Source: Seonamhaeicola sp.
Lineage (GTDB): Bacteria > Bacteroidota > Bacteroidia > Flavobacteriales > Flavobacteriaceae
Length of the DNA stretch: 64,000 nt
Assembly (NCBI RefSeq): GCF_028281565.1
Contig: NZ_JANQJQ010000018.1
Coordinates: forward strand, 62,001 to 126,000
Reading direction: 5' to 3'
Part shown: piece by piece, positions 62,347-64,000 of the stretch
Layout of the letters: every line of letters begins with the position of its first letter
Position numbering within the stretch: the first letter of the stretch is position 1
Made by a program: the position numbers and the translations under genes
Notes under the pieces: model-generated
Database searches by the model: none
What the model saw: only the letters and a program-made list of their open reading frames with translations
What the model was told of the DNA's origin: nothing

Positions 62347-63129
62347 TTATTGGACATCAAAAATTATAGGCAAGGTATACCTGACTTTTACAGGTTTATC
62401 ACGTTGTTTCCCAGGTTTCATTTTAGGCACCTTATTAATAACACGTTCAGCTTCTTTATTCAATCTGGGATGCGGTGCTCTTGTTTGAATGTCGATAACA
62501 TTTCCCTGTTTATCAATAGTGAATTGCGTTAGAACGGTTTGTCTACCGGATAAGCCTAATTCATCTCCCAGTGATGTATCGAACTTTTTCCTAATCAGCT
62601 TAGTCAACTTCTCAGACATACACTTTTTTCTGGCATCATTAGTTTTCTTGTTTTCACATCCGGGATAAACCGGCACTTCTTCAATAAAAACAAAATCAAC
62701 AATAGGTTCCTCAGTTGGCTCTTCTATTGAGTCAAAATCCTCTAATGGTGGATTTTTATCTTCCACGGGTTCATCAGGAGTGTCTAAGATTTGCTCAATA
62801 ATAGGCTCGTTATCTTCTACTTCAATAAAGTCTTTCGGTTGTTTAACTTTCTTCTGTTGAACCGGTTCTTCAGTTGGACGCTTTTCAGGTGTTATCAACG
62901 GGATGTCGATACTGTAAGGGTCATCGGGAGGTAACTGGCTGGCTACTGTTGGAATCTTAGTTTCAAATTTCATTTCAAACAATCCATGGGTGATCAACAG
63001 GCACACAATTAGTCCTACCTGGAAATAAAGGGTGGAGTTTTTTTGTAAATTTGCTTCATGCTTTTGCGGTTTTTTCACAGGTTTCTCATTTTGCCGAATG
63101 AGCCTGTGAGATTCTTTACGATGTCTCAT
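62347..63129 (-). CDS. Energy transducer TonB
   Basis: Carries proton-motive energy from ExbBD to outer-membrane receptors. The 260-residue product has a basic N-terminus, one membrane helix (about 35-51, 'YFQVGLIVCLLITHGLF'), a Pro/Glu/Asp-rich periplasm-spanning region and a C-terminal TonB domain ('VLTQFTIDKQGNVIDIQTRAPHPRLNKEAERVI', ending 'RYTLPIIFDVQ'). Just before that domain is a 'PVYPGCE...C' pair of cysteines found in Bacteroidetes TonB proteins. A paralogue lies 208 bases upstream. Confidence 0.93.
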   Translation of the reverse strand: MRHRKESHRLIRQNEKPVKKPQKHEANLQKNSTLYFQVGLIVCLLITHGLFEMKFETKIPTVASQLPPDDPYSIDIPLITPEKRPTEEPVQQKKVKQPKDFIEVEDNEPIIEQILDTPDEPVEDKNPPLEDFDSIEEPTEEPIVDFVFIEEVPVYPGCENKKTNDARKKCMSEKLTKLIRKKFDTSLGDELGLSGRQTVLTQFTIDKQGNVIDIQTRAPHPRLNKEAERVINKVPKMKPGKQRDKPVKVRYTLPIIFDVQ

Positions 63130-63189
63130 AATTAATTATAATTTAAATGTTAATATTATGATAAAATCACAAGAAGCATACCAAAAAAG

Positions 63190-63220
63190 AAATCCCGTTA
63201 CAAAATTTGTAACGGGATTT
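63190..63220 (-). terminator. Terminator after upstream tonB gene
   Basis: A 15-bp stem (AAATCCCGTTACAAA and its complement) followed on the minus strand by CTTTTTT. It separates the two tonB genes, so they are transcribed independently. Confidence 0.85.
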
Positions 63221-63262
63221 TATATGGTTACTTAGCGCTGCTAAGTGGTTTAATTTTTGTTT

Positions 63263-63288
63263 GGATTCCCGCTTTCGCGAGAATGACA
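63263..63288 (+). repeat. Dispersed hairpin repeat (type B)
   Basis: ATTCCCGC, TTTC, GCGAGAAT, GACA. One mismatch (C-A) in the 8-bp stem. Between the tonB gene's stop and its terminator. Confidence 0.7.
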
Positions 63289-63337
63289 ATTTCAATAGAA
63301 ACATTGATGTAAAAACATCAATGAATCATTTTTTAAA

Positions 63338-64000
63338 TTAATCCTGAACCTGGAATATAATTGGTAACGAATAAGGAACGTTTACCGGCTTACCACGTTG
63401 TTTACCAGGCTTCATTTTAGGTAACAAACCAATAACTCTTTTAGCCTCTTTTTCTAATCCGGGGTGCGGCGCTCTTGCTCTGATTCCGGTAACAGTACCT
63501 GTCTTATCAATTTTGAAAATTACATTAATACGTTGTCTTCCTGATAAACCTAGGTCACTTGCCAACTCCGTATTAAACTTCTTATTTACAAACTGCGATA
63601 TCTTTTTAGACATACAGGCTCTTTTTGCATTGTTATCCCCTTTTTCGCATCCAGGGAAAATCGGCACATTTTCAATAACCGCGAATGGTACATCAATATC
63701 CTCTTCTACTTCTTCAACAATTACTTCCTCAACTTCAACAATCTCTGTTTCCTGATCTACCTCTGTTGATTCAATTACTGTTTCTTCAACTTCTTCTTCA
63801 TCCTCCACAATCTCAATCACCTCAGGGGCAGCCGGTGGCGGTGGCGGTGGCGGTGGCGTTTGGATCTGCTCTGTAATTGGAATTTCTTCTTCCAATTCTT
63901 CATCCATATTTAACTGACCAATATCTATATCAGATTTGTCATAAGTCTTGTAATTGATAGCATAATTTGTTAAAAATAACATTAATGCCAAACCAATCGC
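63338..64000 (-). CDS. Energy transducer TonB (5' end outside window)
   Basis: Frame open to the right edge. The visible 221 residues begin in the membrane helix ('AIGLALMLFLTNYAI'), so the true start is outside. A polyproline run of eight residues and a Glu/Val-rich spacer follow, then 'PIFPGCEKGDNNAKRACM' and the TonB domain ('INVIFKIDKTGTVTGIRARAPHPGLEKEAKRV', ending 'PYSLPIIFQVQD'). It is close in sequence to the downstream paralogue over the last 110 residues but not in the spacer. The apparent TTG start at 63991 is an artefact of the cut. Confidence 0.93.
   Translation of the reverse strand, partial: AIGLALMLFLTNYAINYKTYDKSDIDIGQLNMDEELEEEIPITEQIQTPPPPPPPPAAPEVIEIVEDEEEVEETVIESTEVDQETEIVEVEEVIVEEVEEDIDVPFAVIENVPIFPGCEKGDNNAKRACMSKKISQFVNKKFNTELASDLGLSGRQRINVIFKIDKTGTVTGIRARAPHPGLEKEAKRVIGLLPKMKPGKQRGKPVNVPYSLPIIFQVQD

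Overview
The window is about 64 kb of AT-rich chromosome from a member of the Flavobacteriaceae (Bacteroidetes), probably a marine or surface-associated, aerobic, gliding-type bacterium. The evidence is: Bacteroidetes promoters (TTTG, 19-base spacer, TAnnTTTG); T9SS and gliding components (PorP/SprF family, PorG-like DUF6089, RemB, a T9SS-sorted secreted protein); the block CBS-nadK-DUF6089-uppS-bamA-ompH-ompH-murI; a folK-deoxynucleoside kinase fusion; lipoproteins with early cysteines; and a caa3-type oxidase cluster with two subunit III genes. No rRNA, CRISPR, prophage or intact insertion sequence was seen. Almost everything is core genome.

Layout. 1-2.4 kb: TonB-dependent receptor with an STN domain, cut by the window edge. 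2.4-3.1 kb: a decayed serine-recombinase tail facing the 3' end of tRNA-Leu(TAA), then tRNA-Gly(GCC). 3.2-9.5 kb: mutS, a TrmH-type rRNA/tRNA methylase, a SAM methyltransferase, the folK-dNK fusion and a queuosine-precursor transporter. 9.6-16.5 kb: AsmA-like protein, DUF2797, GH3-family adenylating enzyme, OmpA/PD40 protein. 16.7-20.2 kb: clpX, clpP and tig, the protein-folding and proteolysis trio. 20.5-23.5 kb: holin-like protein, methyltransferase, alpha/beta hydrolase, pdxJ. 23.6-32.2 kb: the envelope-biogenesis block ending with murI.

32.3-42.9 kb: a TPR histidine kinase, LytTR regulator and gamma-carbonic anhydrase run leftward, opposite a VWA lipoprotein. A PorP/SprF protein, an Nfu scaffold with a doubled N domain, a YyaL/SSP411 protein, DUF1304 and an MscS channel follow. 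43.0-49.3 kb: a tripartite ABC efflux operon (ATPase, two MacB-type permeases, adaptor, TolC) ending in tsaB. 49.4-54.9 kb: cytochrome oxidase assembly genes (small Cys protein, DUF420, SCO, Trx-like) and structural genes (subunit IV, two subunits III, heme o synthase). 55.1-59.6 kb: a 1082-residue T9SS-sorted hydrolase-like protein and two tandem DUF6252-like lipoproteins. 60.0-64.0 kb: RemB and two TonB proteins, the last cut by the window edge.

The most interesting unexplained structure is non-coding. A family of at least 15 dispersed intergenic hairpins ends in GACA; the arms differ from copy to copy but each pair remains complementary. Several form outward-facing doublets resembling REPINs, and one doublet sits in the loop of a perfect 21-bp inverted repeat. 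A second strong signal is a set of direct repeats at exact 21-bp spacing in front of the histidine kinase/LytTR operon. I did not find a complete new defence or biosynthetic system, and say so plainly.
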